This document shows positions 17,771 through 25,912 of a DNA stretch of 35,428 nt, piece by piece; position 1 is the stretch's first letter, and each line of letters begins with the position of its first letter. Source of the stretch: Clostridia bacterium. GTDB lineage: Bacteria; Bacillota_A; Clostridia; Oscillospirales; Acutalibacteraceae. The translations under genes were made by a program, and so were the position numbers. The notes below the pieces were generated by a model. The model made no database searches, was not told the DNA's origin, and worked only from the letters and a program-made list of their open reading frames with translations. The stretch covers positions 1 through 35,428 of the forward strand of contig RZYX01000013.1 of NCBI GenBank assembly GCA_009930155.1, in the 5' to 3' direction.

Positions 17771-18844
17771 CTAACACATTTTACGTTCTGTATCAAGGTC
17801 TAAAATCAGCAAAGCACTCATAATTAAAAGAACAGCGGCAGCTGGAGCAGAAACCGAAAAGGCAGCGTCAAATGCAAGAGCATTTGATGAAAATGTTTGC
17901 ATTTCACATGGGAATATTTCTAGAAGATTGGCACAAACAAATGATGCGATTGTTCCACTAGCAATACGGGAAATAAAAAAGTGAATAATGTTGACTCCAA
18001 CACCTTGTAGGTATTGTAAAATTTGGCAGTGAACACAAAGTCCTGCCCAGCCAAGAATAAAAGCGATAACAGTAATATCAAAATTGCCTGCTGCAGCACT
18101 GCATCCTGAGGTTACTTCAAGAAGACATTTGAGAGAAATTGCGGTATTTTCATTTATAGGCATAAGTGACAGCAGAGAACCAAGACACGAAAAAAGTATT
18201 ACCCAAACACATACAGAAAATATTGATTGAGCGCCGTCTGATACAGAATTAGTAAAAGCAAATGCAAGTTTTTTATTCTTTGCATCAGCAGGATATTTAA
18301 ACATTGGAGAGAGGTCTTCGTAATCATCTGTGATTGATATAACTATTCCAATTAATATCGAGGTTATGCATAGAGAAGCAAAAAGAATGATTCCAATTTT
18401 TGAACTGCCCAGTAGAGCAAAGCCGATAGCATTTATTACAAATGCAGGGCCTGCGTTTATGCAAAACAGCATCATTCTTCTTGCTTGTGCCATAGTTATT
18501 TGATGGCTTTCAAATAATTCATAGGTCATTTTTGCTCCTACAGGAAATCCTCCGATAAGGCTCATAAAAATAGCACCAGCAGTGCAGCCGGGCAATTTAA
18601 AAAGCAGTCGTGTAAATGGTTCAAATAAAAATCCAAATTTTGTGCAAAACCCTGATTTGACAAGAAATGACGAAAGAACCATAAAAGGAAACAAGGAGGG
18701 GATAACAACACCTGCACAAAGATATAGCCCATTCGTTATTCCATCTGAAACAACAGCAGGAAAACGCAGTAAACAAAATCCAATTATTACAATAATAACA
18801 ACAACAGGTATATTAATTATTTTTTCTTTAATAGCTGGACGCAA
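17771..18844 (-). CDS. ylbJ: Sporulation integral membrane protein YlbJ-like
   Basis: The ~357-aa protein is almost wholly hydrophobic with about eight membrane segments and two nucleoside-recognition (Gate)-type repeats, e.g. IPSLFPFMVLSSFLV, SLIGGFPVGAKMTYELF and the later SGCSAAAGNFDITVIAFILG. Bacillus YlbJ is a mother-cell (sigma-E) protein needed for a normal spore. Start choice: an ATG at 18853 directly abuts AAGGAG, whereas the TTG at 18844 lies 9 nt from it, so TTG is preferred; only three residues differ. It is divergent from yqfC, another sporulation gene, and a sigma-E-like promoter lies between. Confidence 0.85.
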   Translation of the reverse strand: MRPAIKEKIINIPVVVIIVIIGFCLLRFPAVVSDGITNGLYLCAGVVIPSLFPFMVLSSFLVKSGFCTKFGFLFEPFTRLLFKLPGCTAGAIFMSLIGGFPVGAKMTYELFESHQITMAQARRMMLFCINAGPAFVINAIGFALLGSSKIGIILFASLCITSILIGIVISITDDYEDLSPMFKYPADAKNKKLAFAFTNSVSDGAQSIFSVCVWVILFSCLGSLLSLMPINENTAISLKCLLEVTSGCSAAAGNFDITVIAFILGWAGLCVHCQILQYLQGVGVNIIHFFISRIASGTIASFVCANLLEIFPCEMQTFSSNALAFDAAFSVSAPAAAVLLIMSALLILDLDTERKMC

Positions 18845-18866
18845 GGTGTTCATCTCCTTTTTTACA

Positions 18867-18916
18867 ATTGTTATGCCTCATGTACGGTCATTATTCTGCT
18901 CTTGTCATCATAAATA
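18867..18916. promoter_or_regulatory. Divergent sigma-E-like sporulation promoters
   Basis: Plus strand: TCATTATT (18888-18895), 13 nt, then CATAAATA (18909-18916), close to the mother-cell sigma-E pattern (ATATT-type -35, CATA-type -10). Minus strand: AATAATGA starting at 18895, 14 nt, then CATAACAAT (18875-18867). The two -35 regions overlap. Both downstream genes (yqfC-yqfD, ylbJ) are sigma-E genes in Bacillus, which supports the call; box matches are imperfect and the yqfC leader would be only about 14 nt. Confidence 0.45.
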
Positions 18917-18936
18917 TCATTGAAAGAGGTGTGGAT

Positions 18937-19224
18937 ATGTATAGAAAGAAAGAGGAACAAACAAAAAGTAAATCCAGAATATTAAGTGAAAATTTGCAGA
19001 TACCACAGATGGTTAATCGTGGCACAGCATATATTGAGCTTTCAGGAAACAATGAAGCTATAATCGAGGGTTGCAAAGGGGTTATTGAATATAGCGATGA
19101 TTCAATACACCTTAACATAGGCAAAAATGGGGTAAGGTTTTCTGGTACAGACCTTGTAATAAAAACATATTTTAACGAACAGGTTATAATCGAGGGAAAC
19201 ATTTTAACAATTGATTTTTCATAG
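18937..19224 (+). CDS. yqfC: Sporulation protein YqfC
   Basis: The 95-aa protein has the YqfC pattern: a charged N-terminus MYRKKEEQTKSKSRIL and then short beta-strands (NRGTAYIELSGNNEAIIEGC, then DLVIKTYFNEQVIIEG) like a small beta-barrel. In Bacillus it is a sigma-E sporulation gene paired with yqfD; its molecular role is unclear. The ATG at 18937 has GAAAGAGGTG just upstream; an ORF extension to 18868 overlaps the divergent promoter and is rejected. It is followed by yqfD after 39 nt. Confidence 0.9.
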   Translation: MYRKKEEQTKSKSRILSENLQIPQMVNRGTAYIELSGNNEAIIEGCKGVIEYSDDSIHLNIGKNGVRFSGTDLVIKTYFNEQVIIEGNILTIDFS

Positions 19225-19263
19225 CTTTATATCAAAAATTTTGATTGTCTGGAGAGTGTAAAC

Positions 19264-20439
19264 TTGATTTTTATAAATATTATCAGATATATTATGGGCT
19301 TTGTAACCTTTACAGCTAGTGGTGGATTTTCAGAACGATTTATAAATCTTTGCTCACAAAACCGTGTGGTTCTGTGGGATATTAAAAACAGGGGCGGAGT
19401 AATCTATGCAAATACTAGTATAAAAGGCTATAAAAGAGTGAGAGATAGTGCAAAGCGGTCTGCAATGACTGTTAGAATACATAAAAAGCATGGAATCCCG
19501 TTTTTAATTAATAAATACAAGGGTAGAGCTGGCTTTATGGTTGGAGTAGTTTTATTTTTAATGATAATAGGGATGCTTTCAACAAGGGTGTGGACAATAA
19601 ATGTTGAAGGTAATTCAAAGGTGCCTGATAAAGAAATTTTGCAAGTATTTAAAGAGCTTGGTATATATGCAGGGGCAAAAAAATCTAAAATAGAAGTTAC
19701 AAGCGTTCAGGAAAAGGCAAAAATAGAGCTTGGGGAGCTTTCGTGGCTTGCTGTTAATATTACAGGCAGTACAGCGACAATAGAGGTTAGAGAATCAATA
19801 AAAAAGCCACCTATAGAGGAGCAAAACCCATGCAATATAGTTGCAAATTATGGAGGTCAAATAGTAAAGCTTGAGGTGTATGAGGGAACATCACAACAAG
19901 AATTGGGAGCAGCTGTTGCAAAGGGTGACTTGCTGGTAAGTGGTGTTGTAGAGAATCTTGATGGCTCAGCTGAACTAAGGCGTGCAAATGGCATTGTAAT
20001 AGCAAAGACAGATAGAAACTTGGCACAAATACAACAAAAGGAAATAAAGAAAAATGTGCAGATAGATGAGCATAAAAGATATAGGCTGATTTTTTTTGGT
20101 GTGGACATTCCATTATTTTGGCTCTCGAGCGGTAAAGAAAATAGCGAGTATTATCGTCATGAGCATATGCTTAGTTTTTCTGGCAGCCTTTTGCCCGTAG
20201 GTTTTGTTAAAGAGGGATACAAAATATATGAGGAGAAAGATATCACTTTGGAAGATTTAAAGTGTGAATTAATGGCGTTTGAAGAGTTTTCAAATATCCA
20301 AAGAAATGAATTTGAAAAGATTAAAATTTTAAAAGAAAATATAGAGGTTTTAAATGACGAAAAAAAGTGCATTATAAAATCTACATATGTTTGTGAAGAA
20401 AATATATGCTCAAAACAAGAAATTTTTGTCGATGAATAA
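19264..20439 (+). CDS. yqfD: Sporulation protein YqfD
   Basis: The 391-aa protein shows the YqfD layout: an N-terminal cytosolic part (about 1-88), a single membrane segment (FMVGVVLFLMIIGML, about 91-105), then VWTINVEGNSKVPDKEIL starting a POTRA-like domain (about 109-175) and a long outer region. Members are needed for efficient sporulation; the exact role is unknown. Translation starts at TTG (19264) with GGAGAGTG as ribosome binding site, and no nearby in-frame ATG is better. The usual downstream phoH is missing; a gene-free gap follows. Confidence 0.9.
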   Translation: MIFINIIRYIMGFVTFTASGGFSERFINLCSQNRVVLWDIKNRGGVIYANTSIKGYKRVRDSAKRSAMTVRIHKKHGIPFLINKYKGRAGFMVGVVLFLMIIGMLSTRVWTINVEGNSKVPDKEILQVFKELGIYAGAKKSKIEVTSVQEKAKIELGELSWLAVNITGSTATIEVRESIKKPPIEEQNPCNIVANYGGQIVKLEVYEGTSQQELGAAVAKGDLLVSGVVENLDGSAELRRANGIVIAKTDRNLAQIQQKEIKKNVQIDEHKRYRLIFFGVDIPLFWLSSGKENSEYYRHEHMLSFSGSLLPVGFVKEGYKIYEEKDITLEDLKCELMAFEEFSNIQRNEFEKIKILKENIEVLNDEKKCIIKSTYVCEENICSKQEIFVDE

Positions 20440-20844
20440 TCACACAGATTGTGCATAAACAACTAATGTGATAAATTGAATGTATAATTTTTATGCAAAA
20501 TGCCAGTTATTTTTTCTGCTCTTATGCGTTATAATATTGAAACATATAATAATACTTTAATTTATTTGTACTTTTTATAAATGTGGTTGTTCTGGTTTTG
20601 TATTAAGGAGAGTTTGAGTGGGATAAAATACTGTTGATTTATTTGGAAGCTTTGCTGAAAATATAAAATTAGATGTTTGGACGAGCTTGATGTTGTAAGG
20701 CACAGGTTGTCTTAAAAAAGCAAAAGCATATAACATATAAAAAGATTGATGAGCGTAAAATAAAATTAATATAGATTATAAGGGCAAATCAAAAGGGCAA
20801 ATTAAAGGGCAAATTTAAAGGGCAAATTGGAAAGGATGAGTTTG
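20440..20844. other. Gene-free gap between yqfD and ybeY
   Basis: About 400 AT-rich bases hold no ORF I can support. TATAAT boxes occur at 20483-20488 and 20530-20535, both with weak -35 sequences. An AAGGAGAG near 20605 is followed by only a seven-codon frame. Four AAGGGCAAAT units end the gap. In many Clostridia phoH and a 7TM-HD gene sit here; I see no recognisable remnant of either. Confidence 0.6.
20780..20827 (+). repeat. Four tandem AAGGGCAAAT units before ybeY
   Basis: The exact 10-mer AAGGGCAAAT starts at 20780, 20793, 20805 and 20818, with a 12-13-bp period and A/T-rich linkers. The last copy runs directly into the ybeY ribosome binding region. Each unit contains a Shine-Dalgarno-like AAGGG. 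They may be slippage-derived, a protein-binding array, or ribosome standby sites; none of these is shown. Confidence 0.8.
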
Positions 20845-21351
20845 GTGGCTGAGAAGATTAAAGTAATAATTACAAATGACCAAAAAGAAGTGAAGGTTCC
20901 TAAGGGCGTGCGTATGCTTGTTCGTCGTTGTTGTACTGCGGTTTTAACTATAGAGGATTTTGAGGGCAATGCAGAAGTTAGCGTAAGACTTGTTGACAAC
21001 GAGGAGATAAGGAAGCTTAACAAGCGATATCGTAATATTGATCGTGACACAGATGTGCTTTCTTTCCCGCTTGGTGTTGATGGTACATATGACATTAATC
21101 ATGACACAGGAGATCAAATGCTAGGTGATATCGTGATTTCCGTGCCTAAGGCAATGGAACAGGCACAGAGGTACGGTCACAGTATTCAGCGTGAGATTGG
21201 TTATCTTTCTGTTCATTCAATGCTTCACTTGCTTGGGTATGATCACGAGGAAGGTGGAATAGAACTTCTTCGTATGAGGGAAAAAGAAGAACAGGTTTTA
21301 ACTAAAATAGGGTTAAAGCGTGACGGAAGTTATTACATGGGCGAACAATAA
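20845..21351 (+). CDS. ybeY: Endoribonuclease YbeY
   Basis: YbeY is a zinc-dependent endoribonuclease acting in 16S rRNA maturation and 70S quality control. The zinc motif is present as HSMLHLLGYDH (about 124-134), preceded by the RYRNIDRDTDVLSFPL block. At ~168 aa it is of usual size. GTG at 20845 is preferred, since AAAGGATGAG lies upstream at good distance; ATG at 20836 abuts the purine tract. The neighbour Era is its known partner in 30S maturation. The next gene, era, starts about 60 nt downstream after a small AACCGGC/GCCGGTT hairpin. Confidence 0.95.
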   Translation: MAEKIKVIITNDQKEVKVPKGVRMLVRRCCTAVLTIEDFEGNAEVSVRLVDNEEIRKLNKRYRNIDRDTDVLSFPLGVDGTYDINHDTGDQMLGDIVISVPKAMEQAQRYGHSIQREIGYLSVHSMLHLLGYDHEEGGIELLRMREKEEQVLTKIGLKRDGSYYMGEQ

Positions 21352-21410
21352 AAAAATTGGCTAACCGGCTTGCTTGTTTGGGGCCGGTTGCATATTATTT
21401 AGGAGAAAAT

Positions 21411-22304
21411 ATGAAACAAACTTATACAGCATTTATAGCAATAGTCGGGTGCCCTAATGTGGGCAAATCATCACTGCTTAACAACATGCTTGGGCAAAAA
21501 ATCGCAATAGTGTCGGACAAGCCCCAAACAACCAGAACAAAGATAATGGGCGTTTTGACAGAGGATGATACTCAGCTAGTGTTTACGGATACACCAGGCT
21601 TTCATCGTCCACGCACAAAGCTTGGAGAAAATATGGTGAAAGCAGTAAGCGAAAGTATTTCTGGCGTGGATGCATGCCTTTTTGTTGTTGAACCTGAAGG
21701 TAAATTGAGGGAAACAGAAAAAGAGTTAATAGAAAAATTTAAAAAGCAAAAGATGCCAGTAATTCTTGCAATAAACAAGATAGATACAATGCAGAGAAAA
21801 GAGGATTTAGCTCTGCGTATTGCACAGTTTTCACAACTGTATGATTTTGAATCTATTGTTCCTGTGTCTGCTGTAAAAGGTGATGGAATGGAAGGGCTAA
21901 AGAAGGAGCTTAAAAACCTTTCACAGCCATCAACATACTTTTTTCCAGATGATACTCTTACAGATCAGCCAGAAAGAGTAATTGCAGCAGAGATGATAAG
22001 GGAAAAATTGCTAAGGCTTTTGGATAAGGAAATTCCACACGGTGTAGCAGTAAGCATTGAGAAAATGCGTGAGCGTGAGGATAGCGATATTTTTGATATT
22101 GAAGCGATAATATATTGTGAAAAGGAAAGCCATAAGGGCATAATAATAGGAAAAAAAGGTGCAATGCTTAAAAAAGTTTCCACATATGCAAGACAGGATA
22201 TGGAGAGCTTTTTTGATTGCCATATAAATCTTCAGTGCTGGGTAAAAGTGAAAGAGGACTGGAGAAATCGTGGAGGACTTATCCATAATTTTGGATTAGA
22301 TTAA
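21411..22304 (+). CDS. era: GTPase Era
   Basis: Era is a GTPase that binds the 3' end of 16S rRNA and helps 30S assembly. The 297-aa product has G1 GCPNVGKSS (about 14-22), G3 DTPGFH (about 61-66), G4 NKID (about 122) and a C-terminal KH domain with GIIIGKKGAMLKK (about 241-253). The ATG at 21411 has AGGAG 7 nt upstream; the longer in-frame reading from 21357 crosses the intergenic hairpin and is rejected. It lies in the order ybeY-era-yqzL-recO-mutS2. Confidence 0.97.
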   Translation: MKQTYTAFIAIVGCPNVGKSSLLNNMLGQKIAIVSDKPQTTRTKIMGVLTEDDTQLVFTDTPGFHRPRTKLGENMVKAVSESISGVDACLFVVEPEGKLRETEKELIEKFKKQKMPVILAINKIDTMQRKEDLALRIAQFSQLYDFESIVPVSAVKGDGMEGLKKELKNLSQPSTYFFPDDTLTDQPERVIAAEMIREKLLRLLDKEIPHGVAVSIEKMREREDSDIFDIEAIIYCEKESHKGIIIGKKGAMLKKVSTYARQDMESFFDCHINLQCWVKVKEDWRNRGGLIHNFGLD

Positions 22305-22372
22305 AAATTTACCTTTAATATTTGTACACTCCTATGGAAAATTAGTAATACAATTCATCGGAGGTGCATTTT

Positions 22373-22540
22373 GTGGAAAATACAAATCTTATGTGGAACA
22401 CATTTTCAAAAAGTGGTTCAGTTCAGGATTATATAAGTTATAAAAGTAACCTTTCTCAAGATGTTGAAAAAAATCAGGGAGAATCAAAAGATGCACATAA
22501 AGACGGACGGGCTTATAATCAAAGAACAGAATATAGGTGA
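22373..22540 (+). CDS. yqzL: YqzL-like small protein
   Basis: A 55-aa product starting at GTG 22373 with GGAGGTG 6 nt upstream. Its first ~25 residues, with MWNTFSKSGSVQDYISYK, match the YqzL pattern (WxxFxxTGSxxxYLxYK), a short protein conserved just before recO in Firmicutes. Function is unknown. The usual protein ends soon after this motif; here a polar tail of ~30 residues continues and overlaps the recO start by 50 nt in another frame. The tail may be non-functional read-through. Confidence 0.8.
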   Translation: MENTNLMWNTFSKSGSVQDYISYKSNLSQDVEKNQGESKDAHKDGRAYNQRTEYR

Positions 22541-23234
22541 GGCAGACCGTCTTATAACAATCATTACAAGGGATTATGGGTTGATTAGAGCTTTTGTAAG
22601 GGGCGCTAATAACATAAAAAGCAAGAATCTTAGTTCTACCCAGCTGCTTTGTTATTCGCACTTTACACTTTATCGCACTAAGGACAGCTATGTTGTTAAC
22701 AATGCAGAATCGATTGAGGTGTTTTTTGATTTAAGGAAAGATATTGAACGGTTGTCGCTTGCACTTTATTTTTCAGAGGTTGCGGCAGAGCTTTCTCCCG
22801 AGGAAGATAATGCGCAGGAGTGTTTGCGGTTACTTTTAAATTCACTATATTTATTGTGTAAGGGCAAGCGTAATCCTCTGCTTATAAAATCAGCATTGGA
22901 ACTCCGCTTGCTTTCTGCGTCAGGATATATGCCAGACCTTTTGGCTTGTTCTAATTGTGGGGAGTTTGAGAGCGATTTTATGTATTTTAATATATCAAAT
23001 GGCTCTTTACTTTGTCATAAGTGCCAAGGGCAAGAACAGGGAACAAAACTTTCGCAAGGTGTTGTTTCTGCAATGAGGTACATAATATATTCGGAGTTTG
23101 AAAAGGTGTTTAATTTTAATTTATCAGATGAAGGTGCAAAAGAATTATCATTTGTGTGTGAAAGATATTTAATGACACAGACACAAAGAAGATATAATAC
23201 CCTTGATTTTTATTACAGCGTTTATGGAGAATAA
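22491..23234 (+). CDS. recO: DNA repair protein RecO
   Basis: RecO works with RecR to load RecA on SSB-covered DNA and to anneal strands. The 247-aa product has the N-terminal OB fold (IKTDGLIIKEQNIGEADRLI) and a zinc knuckle with CSNCGEF (about 153) and CHKC (about 175). The ATG at 22491 has CAGGGAGAAT upstream and lies inside the end of yqzL; the longer in-frame start at 22461 is rejected because residues before MHIKTDG do not fit the family. mutS2 starts 2 nt after its stop. Confidence 0.95.
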   Translation: MHIKTDGLIIKEQNIGEADRLITIITRDYGLIRAFVRGANNIKSKNLSSTQLLCYSHFTLYRTKDSYVVNNAESIEVFFDLRKDIERLSLALYFSEVAAELSPEEDNAQECLRLLLNSLYLLCKGKRNPLLIKSALELRLLSASGYMPDLLACSNCGEFESDFMYFNISNGSLLCHKCQGQEQGTKLSQGVVSAMRYIIYSEFEKVFNFNLSDEGAKELSFVCERYLMTQTQRRYNTLDFYYSVYGE

Positions 23235-23236
23235 AT

Positions 23237-25633
23237 ATGACAACACAAAACAACAGACACTATAAATCAATAGAGCTTGACAAAGTTCTTTTAATGCTTG
23301 CAAACCATACCTCGTGTGAGGATGCAAGTAATCTTGCTTTAGAACTTTGCCCACAGTCAAACATATCTCTTGCACAGGTTTTGGTTAATCAAACAAGCGA
23401 TGCATATGGTCTATTGGCTCGCTTTGGTGGCCCATCTTTTGGCGGGCTTATAAATGTTAATAACTCCTTAAGGATTGCAGATAGCGGTGCAACTTTAAGT
23501 ATGCGTGAATTATTGAATATAGGCTCAACTCTGAGAAATTTTCGTTCTTTGCAGGAGTGGCGTTCAAGGTGCTTGGGAGTTAGCACAAGCCTTGATATAT
23601 TTTTTGATTCACTTTATCCAAACAAGTATTTAGAAGAAAAGATTTTTGTGTCAATATTATCTGAGGATGAAATGGCAGATAATGCATCGCCAGAACTTTT
23701 TGACATACGGCGTAAAATGAAGCAACAAGAATTAAAAATAAGAGAAAAGTTTGAAAAAATAATTCGTTCATCACATTATCAAAAAGCATTGCAGGAATCA
23801 ATAATAACAATGCGTAACGGTCGTTTTGTTGTTCCTGTTAAATATGAGTGTCGCTCGGAGGTGCCTGGGCTTGTACACGACACATCAGCAAGCGGTTCAA
23901 CGGTTTTTGTTGAGCCAATGTCGGTTGTTGATGCGAACAATGAGATAAAGGTGCTTAAATCCAGAGAGCGTGATGAGATAGAGCGTATTCTTTGTGAGAT
24001 TTCTGTTGAGGCTGGTTCTTTTTCAGATAGCATAAAAAGTAGTTATGAATGTGCGGTAGAACTCAACTTGATTTTTGCAAAGGCACAATTAGGCTATGCT
24101 ATGAAAGCTTCAATACCTATCCTTAATGACAAGGGTATAATAGATTTAAAGTCTGCAAGGCATCCGCTAATTGACCCTAAAAAAGTTGTGTCAACGAATA
24201 TAAAACTTGGCGAGGAATTTGACACGCTTGTCATAACAGGGCCTAATACAGGCGGAAAAACAGTGTCTATAAAAACTATCGGTTTGCTTTCTCTTATGGC
24301 TATGTGTGGGCTAATGATACCAGCGGGTGATAATAGTAGGGTTTCAGTTTATGAAAAGGTGTTTGCAGATATTGGTGACGATCAGAGTATAGAGCAGTCA
24401 CTATCCACATTTTCATCACATATGAAAAATATAGTTAACATAATAGAGCAAGCAGATGAAAAAACATTGGTGCTTATAGATGAACTTGGAGCGGGTACAG
24501 ATCCAATAGAGGGCGCAGCACTTGCAATGTCAATACTTGAAAGATTGCACATACAGGGTGCAAAGATAGCATCAACAACACACTATGCTGAGCTTAAGGC
24601 ATATGCGCTACAAACAAACAGAGTAGAAAATGCTTGCTGTGAGTTTGATGTTGAAACTCTTCGTCCAACCTATCGTCTTTTAATAGGTGTTCCTGGTCGT
24701 TCAAATGCATTTGCAATTTCAGAGCGTCTTGGAATGGAAAAACAGGTTGTTGACAGAGCAAGAGAACTAGTGTCTATCGAAAACAACCGTTTTGAAGATG
24801 TGGTAGAAAAGCTTGAACAAAGCAGAATCAAAATGGAACAAGAGCATAAACAGGCACAGGAGCTCAATCAAGAAGCAAAAAAGGCGCAGGAAGATGCAGA
24901 GAGAATTCGAAATAGTATTGATGCCTTAAAGGACGAGGAACTGGAAAAAGCTCGTGCACAAGCAATGCAAATTGTTGAAAAGGCTCGCAGAGAATCAGCA
25001 TACTTTATGGATGAAATAGAAAAGCTAAAAAAACAAGCAAAAGATTCAAAGGATATTTCAGAACTTGCAAGGCTTGCAAAAGCACAAGTAAAAAGGCACA
25101 CAAACTCAATGGACGATGTTATAAATCCTATAGTAAGCAGAACACAGCTTGATGACGATTATGTGTTGCCTCGTGACCTTGTTGTTGGGGATATAGTACT
25201 GATAGTGGATATAGGCGAGCAGGCAACAGTGCTTTCAATAGCAGACAAAAAAGGTATGGTTGAGGTTCAAGTAGGAATAATTAAAACAAGAGTGTCGCTT
25301 GATAATTTAAGACTTGTTGATAAACCAAAGAAAAAGCAAGGCTTAAAGATGAGGACAGTTCATGTATCACAGGATAAAACAAGTTCTAGTGTCAATACAT
25401 CTTGTGATTTAAGAGGAATGACTGTTGATGAAGGGATTTTAACCCTTGATAGATTTATTGACTCTGAAATTAGAACAGGTCTTAACTGTTTTACTGTAAT
25501 TCATGGCAAAGGCACAGGAGTGCTTCGAAAAGCTGTTCGTCAGTACTTGTCAAAGCATCCGCAGATAAAAGAGCATAGGCTTGGAACATTTGGTGAGGGT
25601 GAAGACGGAGTAACAATTGTAACGCTTAAGTGA
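23237..25633 (+). CDS. mutS2: Endonuclease MutS2 / ribosome collision factor
   Basis: The 798-aa MutS2 has a coiled N-terminal core and lever, the ATPase with Walker A GPNTGGKTVS (about 335) and Walker B LVLIDELGAGTDP (about 410), a long charged coiled coil (about 515-620), and a C-terminal Smr domain (about 720-798) with CDLRGMTVDEG and HGKGTGVLR. MutS2 suppresses homologous recombination and, in Bacillus, splits collided ribosomes (RqcU). Both key Smr motifs are intact. It is probably cotranscribed with recO, with GGAGA before the ATG. Confidence 0.97.
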   Translation: MTTQNNRHYKSIELDKVLLMLANHTSCEDASNLALELCPQSNISLAQVLVNQTSDAYGLLARFGGPSFGGLINVNNSLRIADSGATLSMRELLNIGSTLRNFRSLQEWRSRCLGVSTSLDIFFDSLYPNKYLEEKIFVSILSEDEMADNASPELFDIRRKMKQQELKIREKFEKIIRSSHYQKALQESIITMRNGRFVVPVKYECRSEVPGLVHDTSASGSTVFVEPMSVVDANNEIKVLKSRERDEIERILCEISVEAGSFSDSIKSSYECAVELNLIFAKAQLGYAMKASIPILNDKGIIDLKSARHPLIDPKKVVSTNIKLGEEFDTLVITGPNTGGKTVSIKTIGLLSLMAMCGLMIPAGDNSRVSVYEKVFADIGDDQSIEQSLSTFSSHMKNIVNIIEQADEKTLVLIDELGAGTDPIEGAALAMSILERLHIQGAKIASTTHYAELKAYALQTNRVENACCEFDVETLRPTYRLLIGVPGRSNAFAISERLGMEKQVVDRARELVSIENNRFEDVVEKLEQSRIKMEQEHKQAQELNQEAKKAQEDAERIRNSIDALKDEELEKARAQAMQIVEKARRESAYFMDEIEKLKKQAKDSKDISELARLAKAQVKRHTNSMDDVINPIVSRTQLDDDYVLPRDLVVGDIVLIVDIGEQATVLSIADKKGMVEVQVGIIKTRVSLDNLRLVDKPKKKQGLKMRTVHVSQDKTSSSVNTSCDLRGMTVDEGILTLDRFIDSEIRTGLNCFTVIHGKGTGVLRKAVRQYLSKHPQIKEHRLGTFGEGEDGVTIVTLK

Positions 25634-25791
25634 GATGATAAGTTTTTGAACCTTTTAAAAGAGGTTTAAGACTTGCTGGAAAGCTGTGAAAGAACAAAAG
25701 CTACTTTTGGGGTTAAATATAATTTTGTTACTCAAAATCTTTAAAATTAAAAAATTTTTTATCACTTATTATATGATTTTAATTGCATATA

Positions 25792-25818
25792 TAGTGTAAA
25801 GTAAAGGTCTTTACACTA
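25792..25818. promoter_or_regulatory. Upstream dyad GTGTAAAG-N7-CTTTACAC
   Basis: TAGTGTAAAG (25792-25801) and CTTTACACTA (25809-25818) are exact inverted repeats with 10-bp arms and a 7-bp centre. The site lies upstream of the promoter, so it can act only as DNA (or in read-through RNA from mutS2). It lacks a T-tract and is not a terminator. Confidence 0.65.
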
Positions 25819-25847
25819 CCGATTGCAAATGATAAAACATAGAGTAG

Positions 25848-25899
25848 AAAAAGTGCGCTGAAAAGTATTTTTTAATACTTGACATGCACTTTTATTTTT
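25848..25899 (+). terminator. Nested hairpin, candidate terminator of the ybeY-mutS2 unit
   Basis: AAAAGTGC (ending 25856) pairs with GCACTTTT (25886-25893), and inside it AAGTATT (25863-25869) pairs with AATACTT (25874-25880) around TTTT. A T-rich ATTTTTA follows. The outer and inner stems are separated by unpaired bases, so strength is uncertain. The -35 of the next promoter lies within the structure. Confidence 0.5.
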
Positions 25900-25907
25900 A
25901 GTATAAT
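25879..25907 (+). promoter_or_regulatory. Consensus sigma-A promoter of ylxM-ffh
   Basis: Perfect TTGACA (25879-25884), 17-nt spacer, perfect TATAAT (25902-25907). Transcription should start near 25914, inside the second dyad. Confidence 0.9.
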
Positions 25908-25912
25908 ACAGC

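Noticed and set aside
20600..20700. A degraded phoH or a small peptide gene after AAGGAGAG near 20605
   Set aside because: The frames close within 7-18 codons and I see no PhoH motif.
25792..25818. Reading the upstream dyad as the mutS2 terminator
   Set aside because: The stem is not followed by a T-run; the next hairpin at 25848-25899 is the better candidate.
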